This document shows, in pieces, positions 24,208 through 36,286 of a DNA stretch of 64,000 nt. Numbering within the stretch: position 1 is the first letter of the stretch; every line of letters starts with the position of its first letter. The DNA comes from Protonemura montana (Eukaryota > Arthropoda > Insecta > Plecoptera > Nemouridae): NCBI GenBank assembly GCA_947568835.1, contig OX387609.1, forward strand, positions 1,368,001-1,432,000. The letters run 5' to 3'. The notes below the pieces were generated by a model, which worked only from the letters and a program-made list of their open reading frames with translations, made no database searches and was not told where the DNA came from. The translations under genes and the position numbers were made by a program.

Positions 24208-24290
24208 CGAAGTGGATTGCTTGGCACACTGAATCGGCTTGATAGACTTACCTGAAACAGAAAGTACAAGCAATTAGCACAAAGTAGATA
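24208..24290 (-). promoter_or_regulatory. Candidate recursive splice site with short RS-exon
   Basis: Minus strand: a branch-point-like CTAAT (24273-24277) and a pyrimidine-rich ACTTTCTGTTTCAG acceptor are followed immediately by GTAAGT, a full-strength donor. After exactly 44 bases comes a second donor, GTGAGT (24202-24207). An acceptor fused to a donor (CAG|GTAAGT) is the signature of recursive splice sites known from long arthropod and vertebrate introns. A nearby downstream donor would define the transient exon. The 44-base exon is open in two frames (one gives KSIKPIQCAKQSTS) and has an immediate TAA in the third. It may instead be an ordinary micro-exon, or chance. If real, the host gene runs on the minus strand. 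Confidence 0.4.
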
Positions 24291-25904
24291 GAAAATTACC
24301 GTTTTAATTTTTTACATTTGTATTTAAGGTCATATTCACAATCCTTTTCGAGGTTCAAATAGAAAAAATTTGCTGTTATCGTTGAATTTTTTTTTTTTTT
24401 TGATTGAGTACAAGTCAAAACAAGTCTGACAAAAAAAAAGCTTTGCGCGGTCAATTTTATCTTCTAGCTCTGCAACTTTCTCTCAATCCACCGCAATAAA
24501 TTTCACTTATATTTTCCTCTTCTTTATGCCATAAAACACAGCTAGCTCTAGTTTGTAAATTGATACTTCTGACCGTAGTAGTAATTCCCGAAACCTGTGC
24601 GCTCCGTAGCAATCGATAGACCAACATAACCCCAAAATACCCACGAAATATAAGCCTAGTGATACAATATATTTCATCAGGTCCGTTACTTTTCAAACGC
24701 TACATTTTTTTCTTTTTCTTTGGAGTGTTATGAATGATTTTGGCAACAAACCAGCGCCGATTCTTTAGCAATACCAGCTCGGTCTCACCCCCGTCCTTGC
24801 CACCAATATCAAACAACCACCCAACCCCTTGTATACGTCACAGCCACACGCAACTCTGGGCAAACACACAGAAAGAGAGAATACAACGTAGATGATGCGT
24901 AGCGAAAGTGGAAAAAATAAATAAAATTTAGAAACTTTGTCGGATCGACTTTTTGTGCTGGCAATAGTTTTGAAAAGGGTCATGGAATGGTGGTCACTAA
25001 CGACTGATTTTTTTGAAGCGTAGATATTTTTATAAGTGTTATAAAAAGATTATAAACTCGATTGTTTAGATGTTTTAATCTGCTTATAAATACAAATGGT
25101 AAATGTTTTTCACGGAGTAGTTCATCTGTTTTTAATTTGATTATTTGAACATTTGAAATTGAGAACATTGAAACTATGCTTTAATAACTGCGACTGGGAA
25201 AATATTGATTTGTAAAAGAGCTTTGGAGTTTTGAGCTATATGGGACCGGTGACCTATAGCATTGACATTTGCCCATGTCGAGAGAAACGTAGACTTAGAG
25301 TTAGAATATAATCAGGTACAAAGGAAAAGTAAAGCTTCCATAAAAGCCTGTTCGTTACTGATGTCGGTACTGAAAAATGCCCCTCAAAGCGCGGAAAATG
25401 TAACACAAAATGCAGCAGTAAGTACCTACCATTCTGCTCGAACTAAAATGTATTTGAAAACCGTGTTGGGACAGGAAATTATAGTTATACAAATCTGATT
25501 ATTAAAGATAACCAGAAATAGATTTATATTTGCTGAAAATCCTATTTAAAAAAGTGCTCACTTTACTCCAAGGCAGTAAAATAGTAAGAAAAAGAAGCTG
25601 GTATCGAATGAGATTTAGATTTTACATTCAAACTGTCATCTTCAGCGTGTAAAGTGTTATTTCTGTGCAGAAAAACAAAACTATAAGCGACGATATTTGG
25701 AAAACTCCTTCAAAATATCACCGTTTTAGAAAGAATAATAGTTTGTTTGTTTGTTTTTTATTTGAATATATTTAGAACAAAAAACAAGATGTCAGACTTT
25801 CAAACTTGCCTGAAATTCGGGATGTTATTTCCATTCCACATCTTGTACCGTGCCAAATAAAGTTATGACGAGGAACAGTGACGTCATCGCGTGGAACTTA
25901 AACT
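24291..25904. other. Single-copy stretch
   Basis: No recognisable gene. Small frames on both strands (for example 24457-24696 minus, 25262-25498 plus) match nothing I know. Confidence 0.35.
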
Positions 25905-26852
25905 GGCGTGTTGGAAACTCCGGTCCTCGTGAGATCACCGAAGTTAAGCAACACTGCGCTGAGTCAGGTATTGGATGGGTGACCATCATACACATGACCA
26001 GTTCTGTTCGGGAGAGAGGTTGGAGGGATGAAAGTTAAGCAACACTGAGCTGGGTCAGGTATTGGATGGGTGACCATCATACACATGACCAGTTCTGTTC
26101 GGGAGAGAGGTTGGAGGGATGAAAGTTAAGCAACACTGCGCTGGGTCAGGTATTGGATGGGTGACCATCATACACATGACCAGTTCTGTTCGGGAGAGAG
26201 GTTGGAGGGATGAAAGTTAAGCAACACTGTGCTGGGTCAGGTATTGGATGGGTGACCACCATACACATGACCAGTTCTGTTCGGGAGAGAGGTTGGAGGG
26301 ATGAAAGTTAAGCAACACTGAGCTGGGTCAGGTATTGGATGGCTGACCATCAAACACATGACCAGTTCTGTTCGGTAGAGAGGTTGGAGGGATGAAAGTT
26401 AAGCAACACTGCGCTGGGTCAGGTATTGGATGCGTGACCATCATACACATGACCAGTTCTGTTCGGGAGAGAGGTTGGAGGGATGAAAGTTAAGCAACAC
26501 TGCGCTGGGTCAGGTATTGGATGGGTGACCATCATACACATGACCAGTTCTGTTCGGGAGAGAGGTTGGAGGGATGAAATTTAGTACAGCAACTTCAGTC
26601 GCCTTGCTTATCAACCTCTCGCCAGCATGGATTTGTGGAGGAATCCTGCTGTTCGAGTTGTACCGTCCTTCGGAAGGGACGTTAAGCCGGTGGTCCCCTT
26701 GGTGCTCTTCGACAGGTGTAGGCTACGTGCCGGCACCGGGCTTCCTTTACTCCCTTATAGGCTACGTTTGGTTCATGATCATCCACTCATTCACCGACGC
26801 CATTGCACTAGTGTCACATGGCCAGATTCGAAACAATGCGTCGTTAAACACC
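25905..26852 (+). repeat. 5S-body element, copy 5 (most complete, reference copy)
   Basis: It starts with the 5S-like head (GGCGTGTTGGAAACTCCGGT, CCTCGTGAGATCACCGAAG). Seven units of about 91 bp follow, from 25941 to about 26570. Next come the body (about 26573-26760: GTACAGCAACTTCAGTCGCC, CTTCGGAAGGGACGTTAAGC, GGCTACGTGCCGGCACCGGG), then ACTCATTCACCGACGCCATT, and the tail TGCGTCGTTAAACACCACAA. The distance between box-A-like GAAGTTAAGC and box-C-like TTGGATGGGTGACC is the same as in ordinary 5S rRNA genes. This layout fits a SINE3-type (5S-headed) element whose head has been multiplied. Confidence 0.88.
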
Positions 26853-27828
26853 ACAAATCAAGTGTGTTTTTGCCAGAATGTGTCATTCTTGCAAGTAAAG
26901 ATTCGAGTTGTTTTTCCTGATTCAGCAAATCTTTTTTTTATTTGGGATATTTCTTTGTTTACCCAGTTCTCACCAAGACATTTCTAGAGAAATATTTGTT
27001 CTATCTCTTGATAGCTGCCTCTTGATTCGCACGATCGCTGTTTGCTTGAAGCTCGCGACGGAAATGCCTCGGCGTTAAATCGAACCTAGGCGGTGAAATT
27101 AGATCAAGTAGGGCTCTGTAATTGAATCGAGGGCACTTACGTGTCGTCTACATTTACTTTCGTACAAAACCTAATTACTGTCATACATTTTTATATTGGT
27201 GATAAAAAATGTGAATCTAATTTAGATTTGAGCGTGCCATCAGGCGTGAAATCGATTGCTTTGATATAAAAGTTGAAATCGAGTTAAATTCAAACTTAAT
27301 GCTTGCCGACCAGTGTGAAAAATTATGACCCAAATTCTAAAATCAAACCCATTTCTAATTGTAAATTATGTTCAGAAGGATTTTTATAAATTTTTTATAG
27401 TTTTTTTTAAACGTCCCCTCTAAAAAATATGTACCCGTTCGGGAAATTGTAAACAATACCGGATTGGAATGAACTCTGTTTGAGTGAAACTTTCTAGCAA
27501 TAAACCGAAATGGAAAGAGCCCGAATGGGAACACATTTTTTAAGAATAGTCTAGTGTCCATTATACCAAAAAATTCAGTGCGTTGATTTCCTATAAAATT
27601 CAGAAATAAATTTGCCAAAACTATAACTTTAATAGCCGCTATCTGATTGGTAGTTACCGACAGGGGCAAGTCTTTAATTGGTTGTCATCTTTTGAACCAG
27701 ACACTCGCAAACAGACCCCAAGCATTTTAACAACAGTAATTAGAATTCGTTCATGTAATTAATATATTGTTACTTTTGTGTTAGCATTGAACCTCGTGGT
27801 CATTGTATGACTCAGATTCTGTCATATG
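26853..27828. other. Single-copy stretch
   Basis: No gene identified. About 27000-27140 is repeat-free and less AT-rich than its surroundings, a possible conserved element. The rest is AT-rich. Confidence 0.35.
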
Positions 27829-27872
27829 ACCGACGCCATTACTTCAGTACCGCAGGGCGCGTTGTCAAAACA
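27829..27872 (+). repeat. Tail fragment of the 5S-body element
   Basis: CCGACGCCATTACTTCAGTA, then CCGCAGGGC and TTGTCAAAACA, matches the tail region seen at 14680-14735 (reverse complement) with a few changes. No body is attached; the 87 bp array follows about 100 bp later. Confidence 0.65.
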
Positions 27873-27969
27873 TTACATCGCTGATCCCCAGGCACATCCA
27901 CAATTCAATATTTACAGTTGCTGTTTGGTAGGAGACCACAAACCTTGACCAGCATTGCTTGTCCTGTTT

Positions 27970-28550
27970 AGATTGCCATGACAACCCTTGTTTCACCCAC
28001 CCATTACTATTACATTGTGATGAACTGCCCGATGCCGGGCACGGGTTACTTGTTTTAGATTGCCATGACAACCCTTGTTTCACCCACCCATTACTATTAC
28101 ATTGTGATGAACTGCCCGATGCCGGGCACGGGTTACTTGTTTTAGATTGCCATGACAACCCTTGTTTCACCCACCCATTACTATTACATTGTGATGAACT
28201 GCCCGATGCCGGGCACGGGTTACTTGTTTTAGATTGCCATGACAAACCTTGTTTCGCCCACCCATTACTATTAAATTGTGATGAACTGCCCGATGCCGGG
28301 CACGGGTTACTTGTTTTAGATTGCCATGACAACCCTTGTTTCACCCACCCATTACTATTACATTGTGATGAACTGCCCGATGCCGGGCACGGGTTACTTG
28401 TTTCAGATTACCATGACAACCCTTGTTTCACCCACCCATTACTATTACATTGTGATGAACTGCCCGATGCCGGGCACGGGTTACTTGTTTTAGATTGCCA
28501 TGACAACCCTTGTTTCACCCACCCATTACTATTACATTGTGATGAACTGA
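27970..28550. repeat. 87 bp tandem array, 7 copies
   Basis: Copies start at 27976, 28063, 28150, 28237, 28324, 28411 and 28498. Each contains CCATGACAACCCTTGTTTCA, CCCACCCATTACTATTACAT and a GC-rich hairpin, TGCCCGATGCCGGGCA (6 bp stem, 4 base loop). The period is divisible by 3, so one plus and one minus frame stay open throughout; there is no other sign of coding. Confidence 0.94.
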
Positions 28551-29417
28551 AAAAAAAATATCTTTGACGCTTTGCTCGCTCTACTATAACTTAAAAATAT
28601 TATTATTATTATGAGCTCATTGTGGTGCTTGTAAAAATTTGCTATTCATTTAATTTTTCCTGGTCTGAGAAACACATTTGGTAATATTTTGCACCTACTT
28701 CAGAGCTAAATGACTTGAAGTGCTCAAAGCCGCATCTAATTATGCTTAAAAAAACATTAACAGCAACATAAAAAAAACTTTAAACGTTTTTTTTTGTCAT
28801 ATACTTCCATATACTCTATGTTTTAGTTCTGATTTACTCGAAATTTCATGAAAGTTAACGGACAAAATTTAACCTCCGGCTCCACATAACCAACGAAGAT
28901 GGTTCACACGTCAAACCGAACCCCCTTTGCGAAACCACCCACCGCCGTCATTCCCTATCAGTACATTTCTAATTCGCTGCTCCGAACAAAACCGTGAAAA
29001 CCCCATCCATCAAGTTTGACCTTTATTATTCGTGGAGATTCTCCCAGCGCTGGCCATGCTTGCCCATGAATAACCCAGCTTGGCCCGTGTTGCATCTACC
29101 CAACTACCGAGCTATAGCGCCATGTCCCGAACCCTGACCGACTTCACTCCATGGTTTATTCACCATCGAGTCCCAACAAGCATCTCTCGTTTCCCTGTTC
29201 CCGTTTACCCGCATAGAGCGGTCTGTTCTTGCTCCTGAGGGATGTTGTTATGAGCCAACGCTTCTAGGGATGTAGGGATGTATACTACATACCAAGCTAA
29301 GACTTGTCGAATTCAACTCTAGCTTATGTTGATAGAACATCGATTAAAATATATAAGTCTAGGGTATTAGGTTACATTGCTTAGCTTCGGTTTAGAATTG
29401 ATCTTTAGATGAAATCT
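28551..29417. other. Single-copy stretch with a less AT-rich block
   Basis: About 28865-29250 is repeat-free and more GC-rich than anything around it. It includes TTTGACCTTTATTATTCG, with a nuclear-receptor-like TGACCTTT half-site. I find no convincing reading frame, so regulatory DNA or an untranslated exon are the likeliest guesses. Confidence 0.3.
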
Positions 29418-29585
29418 TATTTAAATTGCAAACGCTTGCAATGCGCGGGGTATTTTATTATTATCAACACTATAACCGTCTCAAAAATTGATGCCCAAAC
29501 GGGGACTCGAGATCGGTGGGCATCGGCGTTCGAGTCCCCGTTTGGGCATCAATTTTTGAGACGATTATAGTTTTCATAATAATAC
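29418..29585. repeat. Fold-back element, copy 2 (41 bp arms)
   Basis: Arms at 29470-29510 and 29530-29570 are reverse complements with one mismatch, around a 19 bp centre. Here the arms extend further into the tRNA-like SINE than in copy 1, including GGGGACTCGA / TCGAGTCCCC, part of a B-box arm. The left flank ATTTAAATTGCAAACGCTTG, then CAATGCGCGGGG, is the reverse complement of the right flank of copy 1. Confidence 0.9.
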
Positions 29586-30653
29586 AATCTTCTTTGTTGG
29601 TTGAATTAATTTAAAAGTTAATCCAGGGTCTACTTTGTTGAGTTAAGAGATTAAGGGAATTTTGATTGGTTAGGTTAACATATTCCTAATATCGAAAGGT
29701 ACGTTCTGAAAGACTTTAGATTGCAAGGTGTATGCTAATTTTGTGTAATTTAAAATCATGCAATTTGTTATTACCTGTTCAAATAAAACACTTAATTAAC
29801 TAAGAATAATTTAATCTAATTATGAGATCTAAACAGGATGAACTACAATTTTAATCAAAGCGATCTCAATTTTACGCCAGCTTAAATTTTAACGCGCCGT
29901 TTAAAGATAACGCGTGATTATACGAACTGTTAATAACATTTAACGCGGCGAAAAACAATCGGTATTTTCATGACTTTAGGCGGAACGTTAACGATGCAGT
30001 GTAATTAAGTTATGAATTTAATTATAGTTGAATTTAAAATCGTACTTCATGGATATATGTACAGAGCTTGTGTTAGCATGAAATGCAATCAGCATATGCA
30101 ATAAAAGACCTTGTGTTAATCTCGCCGTTAATGGGGGGGTAGCTACAATTGAAGCGGGGGTGAATAAGTTAGGGGGTGATTTTGAAAAGGGTCACTCGAA
30201 AATATTGGACAAGTTACGCTGCAACTTTTTTGTTTCGCGCTAATTGCTTGACATTCGGTGGACGAGGCATCTTTGCTAATTTTTACAATGCTTTTATCCG
30301 TAATGAAGCTGTGAATAATTGAAAAAGTAATCATAAAATGTAGTCAGATACTTGATGGTATCAGATCTGCACCAACTACATTAGATACACGTGGTACTTC
30401 TATGCTGCTATAAAATGCAACCACAACTCTAGCGCATGTGAGGTTATATGATATTTTCTATGCTCGCATATTTGAGTGAGCTTTTTTTTTATGATATTTT
30501 TCATCGGTTCTCAACATTTTTTACGACCAGACCAATAAAACGAAGTCGCGCACGTTTTGCGCTAGTTTAAGAGAAGGTAGTTTTTTACGCGAAGATATTT
30601 GCGTGGATTTTGATATTATTACTCGAAGTAAGTACTCGGTTTTATGATCGATT
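29586..30653. other. Single-copy stretch
   Basis: No gene or repeat recognised. Confidence 0.4.
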
Positions 30654-30705
30654 TGTGTGCGTGTGTGCGTGTGTGCGTGTGTGCGTGTGTGCGTGTGTGC
30701 GTGTG
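30654..30705. repeat. 8 bp microsatellite (GTGTGCGT)n
   Basis: About six copies of an alternating purine-pyrimidine 8 bp unit, a sequence type prone to Z-DNA. Confidence 0.9.
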
Positions 30706-31303
30706 GATGTTTCTGTGGTAGTTTGAGGGTCGTCTGGAATGAGCCAAGCTCACGCATGATCTTACACGAATAGACATTGCTTAGCAAAGTTTTGGCTTAT
30801 TCTTGTAATCACAGAAACATCTGCGGCAAAGATTCACTCGATCATTGTATCGTGCTATCGTTTCAAAATTTGGCGTTGTAAACATGTACTTCCCAGCAAC
30901 ACTGAATAATTGAAATACAATTATTTTGACTTTGCTCTGGCTTAGAATCATTTCACCCTCGTTTGCTTGCTAGGTCCGGTCTTGCTATATGTCAACTTTA
31001 ACAGCATACAAGAAGATCTCTGCAAAAATAAGTCTGAACTTATCTGGAGACCACAGATGTTTCTGTCAATATGTTAATAAATTAACGTACTGTTAACTTT
31101 GGACTGGATTTACAAAAGATAGTAGTTTCGTATTGGACTAACGTCTGGAGTCAACTGTTCTGTTTGGTCGTGACGAGCTCTGTTCATGAACCTTGAAGCC
31201 ACAACGACGGAAGATTCTGTCGACTTGTTTTATTTGAGACCTCCAGGGCGTCATGTTCTACCATGGGAATAACACCCCGTGCTGATGGAAGGTTTCTACC
31301 CCC
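30706..31303. other. Single-copy stretch
   Basis: Nothing recognised. Confidence 0.4.
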
Positions 31304-31344
31304 GGGGGGTGGAGGGGGTGTTGGGGGTGGAGGGTGTCGGGGGG
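31304..31344 (+). other. G-quadruplex-forming tract
   Basis: Five runs of three to six G (G6, G5, G5, G3, G6) are separated by spacers of about four bases such as TGGA, TGTT and TGTC. This exceeds the usual four-run definition of a G-quadruplex motif. It sits in a locally GC-rich block (about 31190-31380) with no recognised gene. Confidence 0.75.
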
Positions 31345-32782
31345 CAGCACAGTCGTCCCCATGGGCAGGATAGTGTTTCCACGGTGTTGACAAACTTTAG
31401 GGACAATTCGACTCATTTTCGACGGCTGCTAGCGAAGCGGCAAAATTGAGGTCGTTTCTTTTCTAAGAGAATGACGTAAGAGATGAAAGTTTTTTGAGTT
31501 TTCAAGATTGATACACAGTTTCGAATGGGAAAGTTGAAAGAGCGCTTTTCTAGCCGAATTGAGAAAAGTGACAATGTTTGGAAGTTTGTTTCTGTGATTG
31601 AAACCTCGTTATTCATCCGGTTAATAATAAAAAAAAAAGCATAAATTTGTTTTACCTTGCACCGAACTTTGCCATTTCTTCAAAGTGACAGTCAAACTAT
31701 TTACTAAGAATACTGATCACAACAGATTGTGTTTTGTCTTCAATTCGATTTCATTCCAAACATTTGAAAGTAAATGCAAGTTGTGTTTTGAAAGTCACGG
31801 AAGAGACGTTATCAGAAAATGATGTTCAGATGTTCTCGATAAAGAATAATTGTAAAGACAATGAGTCAATTGTAGTTGCATCTGGTTTATTTTTAACTCC
31901 AGGAATCAGATCTAAGAGCCGAACAAATGACGTTCAGAGATGAATTATCTTGAGGTGTTTCTGACTCCAGATCGACCTAGTTTCTGTGGGATTCCTCGAC
32001 TTCTTGGTCATTTGATTTGCTTCTTAGCGTCTCACTTTTAGATTGGTAGAAGTCCTGCGGGCTCAAGTTCGGCTAGATGTTCAATTTGATTAAAAAAATT
32101 TCACTTATTTTCTTCACCAAGATAGATTTTAAAACCCTATATCCTCGATTGCTATTGGAAACCAAATAGTACTCAACTATATCGCTTTTAACGCTTAATA
32201 CTTGCCGTGAATTAAAAAAAAAAATCTTTTAAACCGAACGTGAAGATTTTTTAATAATCTGCAACTGAGTTCCCGCTTCAGCGCGCCCCCCCCCATCCCC
32301 CCCCCCCCACCACCCGACGAAATGGTCCCTACACAAATCCTCAGGGCGTGTCGTGATTTATTGCAGAATGGCAAGTCTATAGGACGCAATCTCCAGTTCT
32401 AAGTTGATTCAAATGGAAATTTACATTCAAAATGCTTAACATATGCATTGTTTCCGCTTCGCTAGATGGCAGAAATTGTAACGTGGAAAACGGTAGGCGA
32501 GCTGGTACCCGTGTGCTTCGAAATGCTCATATTTGGTACACTCCCAGTCAAAAGTCCGCAGGCAGAAAAAGTCACAGCCGGGAAGATTGAAGGCTGCATT
32601 GAGTTGTTTAGCCATTTTGCCTGAGCTTGGCATGGAACGCTACTTTGACGATTTTATGTTGTAAGAATTGGCCTATTCTGACTTTCTTAACAGATAATTG
32701 AACCTGGAAACTGAATGCAGGTAAAGTTCAGTGCAACATTTAAAAAAAAATCAAAACTACCGAAGACAGGAGGAGGGTACAC
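31345..32782. other. Single-copy stretch with a C-rich tract
   Basis: No gene identified. A C-rich homopolymer-like tract lies at 32286-32311. Confidence 0.4.
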
Positions 32783-33425
32783 ACGGTGCCGGCACGTAGC
32801 CTACTCCTGTCGAAGACCAAGGGGACCAACGGCTTAACGTCCCTTCCGAAGGACGGTACAACGCGAACAACAGGATTCCTTCACAAATCCATGCTGTCGA
32901 GAGGTTGATAAGCAAGGCGAGTGAAGTTGCTGTACTAACTTTCATCCCTCCAACCTCTCTCCCGAACAGAACTGATCATGTGTATGATGGTCACCCATCC
33001 AATACCTGACTCAGCGTAGTGTTGCTTAACTTTTATCCCTCCAACCTCTCTCCCGAACAGAACTGGTCATGTGTATGATGGTCATCCATCCAATACCTGA
33101 CTCAGCGCAGTGTTGCTTAACTTTCATCCCTTCAACCTCTCTCCCAAACAGAACTGGTCATGTGTATGATGGTCATCCATCCAATACCTGACCCAGCGCA
33201 GTGTTGCTTAACTTTCATCCCTCCAACCTCTCTCCCGAACAGAACCGGTCATGTGTATGATGGTCATCCATCCAATACCTGACTCAGCGCAGTGTTGCTT
33301 AACTTTCATCCCTCCAACCTCTCTCCCGAACAGAACTGGTCATGTGTATGATGGTCACCCATCCAATACCTGACCCAGTGTAGTGTTGTTTAACTTCGGT
33401 GATCTTACTAATACAGCAAACCGTT
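32783..33425 (-). repeat. 5S-body element, copy 6
   Basis: Minus strand: a diverged 5S-like head (AACGGTTTGCTGTATTAGTA, then AGATCACCGAAG), five 91 bp units and the full body. It stops near the CCGGCACCG of the body, so the CATCATC stretch and tail are missing. Units differ at scattered positions (CTGAGTC versus CTGGGTC; GGATGACC versus GGGTGACC). Confidence 0.87.
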
Positions 33426-33757
33426 CAGTTAAAGAATTTGTTTTACTGTTTGAGGTTGACTCTGGTGCTTCAAACTCGATAAGTTCAGAGGAATTGTATG
33501 TCAAATGTTTAGGGCATGTACACTGCAAGTCAACCAAAGTGAAATTAAAGTCTGTCCTAGGGGAAAAATGAGACATTGTAGGTGAAATCGTTGTTCACGT
33601 AGAGGAAAAAAAGCGATCACATGAATTGCTGCTCATTGTGTGAAAGCAGGTTTCATCCTTGCTGTGAAGAGAAGGGGGAGAAGTGTTATGTATGTCAAGA
33701 ACTATTAGCTGTAAGGTCGTCCAGGCTGGATCTATCAGGTATATAAATACCATCACA
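33426..33757. other. Single-copy stretch
   Basis: Nothing recognised. Confidence 0.4.
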
Positions 33758-33999
33758 GGCCATGATGATTCCACTGGTAATATCCGACTGTACTGAGGTA
33801 AGTCTGTGAGACTGCCAGGCCATGATGATTCCACTGGTAATATCAGACTGTACTGAGGTAAGTCTGTGAGACTGCCAGGCCATGATGATTCCACTGGTAA
33901 TATCAGACTGTACTGAGGTAAGTCTGTGAGACTGCCAGGCCATGATGATTCCACTGATAATATCAGACTGTACTGAGGTATGTCTGTGAGACTGCCAGA
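33758..33999. repeat. 60 bp tandem array, 4 copies
   Basis: The unit is CCATGATGATTCCACTGGTA, ATATCAGACTGTACTGAGGT, AAGTCTGTGAGACTGCCAGG. Copies are almost identical. The unit contains GAGGTAAGT, which looks like a splice donor, so any transcript through it would carry several potential donors. Open minus frames follow from the 60 bp period. Confidence 0.93.
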
Positions 34000-36286
34000 A
34001 GAAAATAGATAGTGATAAACATAACAATATTGAAGAGTTGTTTTGTTGAAAGAATTCAAAATTCACCGAATGCGTCCTTGATATGTCAATAGAATCGTTA
34101 GCTTTTCAATAGTTTGGTGAATCACATAGCAATATCTGTCGTCTGAGAATGCCAGTGAGTACCAACATAATAGAACCAACGATATCAGAGGTTTGCGCGT
34201 TTTCTTCGCATTTCCGCGAATATTTTACAACTATTTTAGTGTTTTTAAATTTATTGCAATTCAGCCATTGAAAGATATCGCAACTCTCAAGAAAGAAGTA
34301 CACACGTGTCAAATTCAAGCAGCAGAATATAAATAACATAACAAACCCTGCCATATTTCTCGACGAGTCATTTCAACTTTCTGAAATTACCTATCAAATT
34401 GTCAAAGTTTTCGCAATTTTCTTGTAAACAAAATTAATGTTTTTTAATCATGTAAATATAGCGGTTGAAATAGTTTGCATGATAGTGTTGACTGGGTCGG
34501 TTTTTGTTCGATTTGAAAATGAAATGTCGTGCTCGTGGTTTTTGGATTAAAACAAAACTGTAAAGTTTTTGATGACAATCGAAAACATGTCAAGAATTTT
34601 AATACGGGACAGAACCAATCCGTCATAGAAGCAATTCTCTCAAAAACTTTCCCATTTTTTAAGATTCTAAAAATTTTTTTTGCAAATTTAAGCCATTAAT
34701 TTTGTGAAAACCAACTCTAGAGCCAAGCAAACAACTTTGACTGTCTATTTCAATAGCAAAGCAATAACTAAAAGCGGCTGAATATTTTTTTTCTAATTTC
34801 TTGCGTTGCCGTGTAGAAAAAAGAGGTTCAATTTGAAACGTATTACTATTTCTACCTCCTGGCACTTTGGTAATCGAAATCTAGACCGGCACGGGACGGG
34901 AGGCGATTCGTTGGTTGCGTCAGATGATGAATCTGAAGACAGAGCTCCGGTCCCTTGAGGCGTTTCTCTCCTTGAGATCGATTTGATATTACAGTGAAAG
35001 AAGCTTGCAGTACATAAGGAATCACATATAGGCCCCCAGTCGTACACGGGTTTTCTTTCAAAACTTCATATGACAAAATATACATTTTGGGGAATAAGCT
35101 TCGGTTTTATAATTCATTTCTGAGTTTTCATTATGCTTTTCTTTTGCTGAGCGATCGAATCATCTTGTTCTCTGCGTTTTTCTTTCAAAGACACGCAATA
35201 CAATGTCATTTCTTTGTATAAACTGAGATTTGATTTCTTCGACATTTTCTACAGTTTTTACACTACTTTAGCTGCTGAAAATACGTGGTGTTCTTTGCTT
35301 CCCAAGATTGAAGTTAAGTTTATTATTTGTGTGTTTTACCTCGTTTTGAAAAACTGTTATAAAACCAAAGCAGGTTATGTTAATAGGACAGCTCTACTTT
35401 TATAAAAATATATCTCATTTCATTTGGAAGCCGTATACGATGCTGACAAGCAATTCAGTGTTCACTTCGTGGTACTTACAATTTTCAACAGTTTTGATTA
35501 CTAAATTTCATTCTGCCTAATCTGGCTAAACTGTCTTAACTTAAAACTTACCAGGCAGGTTTCACTTCCTCCAAAGTCTGTTCTCCTTTACAGTTGAAAA
35601 AACTTTGTTAACCCCAGGCTAAGTTTACTAACTTGTCAATATCTAATTCACACAGCATGAAAACCAGAGTTAATACTGTGAACAAAGTCTTCACCTAATC
35701 TTCGACATCATTCGCCGCCATATTATATCACTGTTCCCCCCCCCCCCCCCCCAACCCGACCCAACCCCTTGCGGTGACAGGGTTATGCGATGACATCGAT
35801 CATTCCCCGGGAAGACATAAGAGCTCCTCGATCCCGCTCCTCGGCAGGAGGGCGCCAGTAATGGATTTTCAGGTTTTATGGCGTTTCGGAAGGATATGAA
35901 ATTACTTGGGGAAATGTTTTTGATTGAAATTTTGTGTAATACAGGTGTTTGATGGCTGGTGATGGGACAGCGCTGGCTATGTTTGGGTAATCGTATAAAT
36001 GCGTTTTGGTAGCTAGAGCTTTCTTGTGCTGGAGCTTTCTTGTGGTGGAGTTTTCTTGTGGTAAAATTACTTCACACATTACAGGTAAATATTTAACAAG
36101 TGCTTGTGGAGATGAATCGGCTTTGCACAAGGTGAACTTGATGTTTATTCTCATTACATCGAAGTGGTCACCCGGGAAGAAGTTGGTTCAATGATTTGTT
36201 TTCATGGTATATTATGAACATATTATCTTTCAATTCCGTGAAAACTGCTAGTCAAATACACTAAAATCTTCTGAAAAAAGGCCAGT
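34000..36286. other. Single-copy stretch with poly-C
   Basis: No gene identified. A C homopolymer of about 16 bases sits at 35737-35752, at the start of a less AT-rich block (about 35700-35870). The rest is AT-rich with scattered small frames. Confidence 0.38.
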
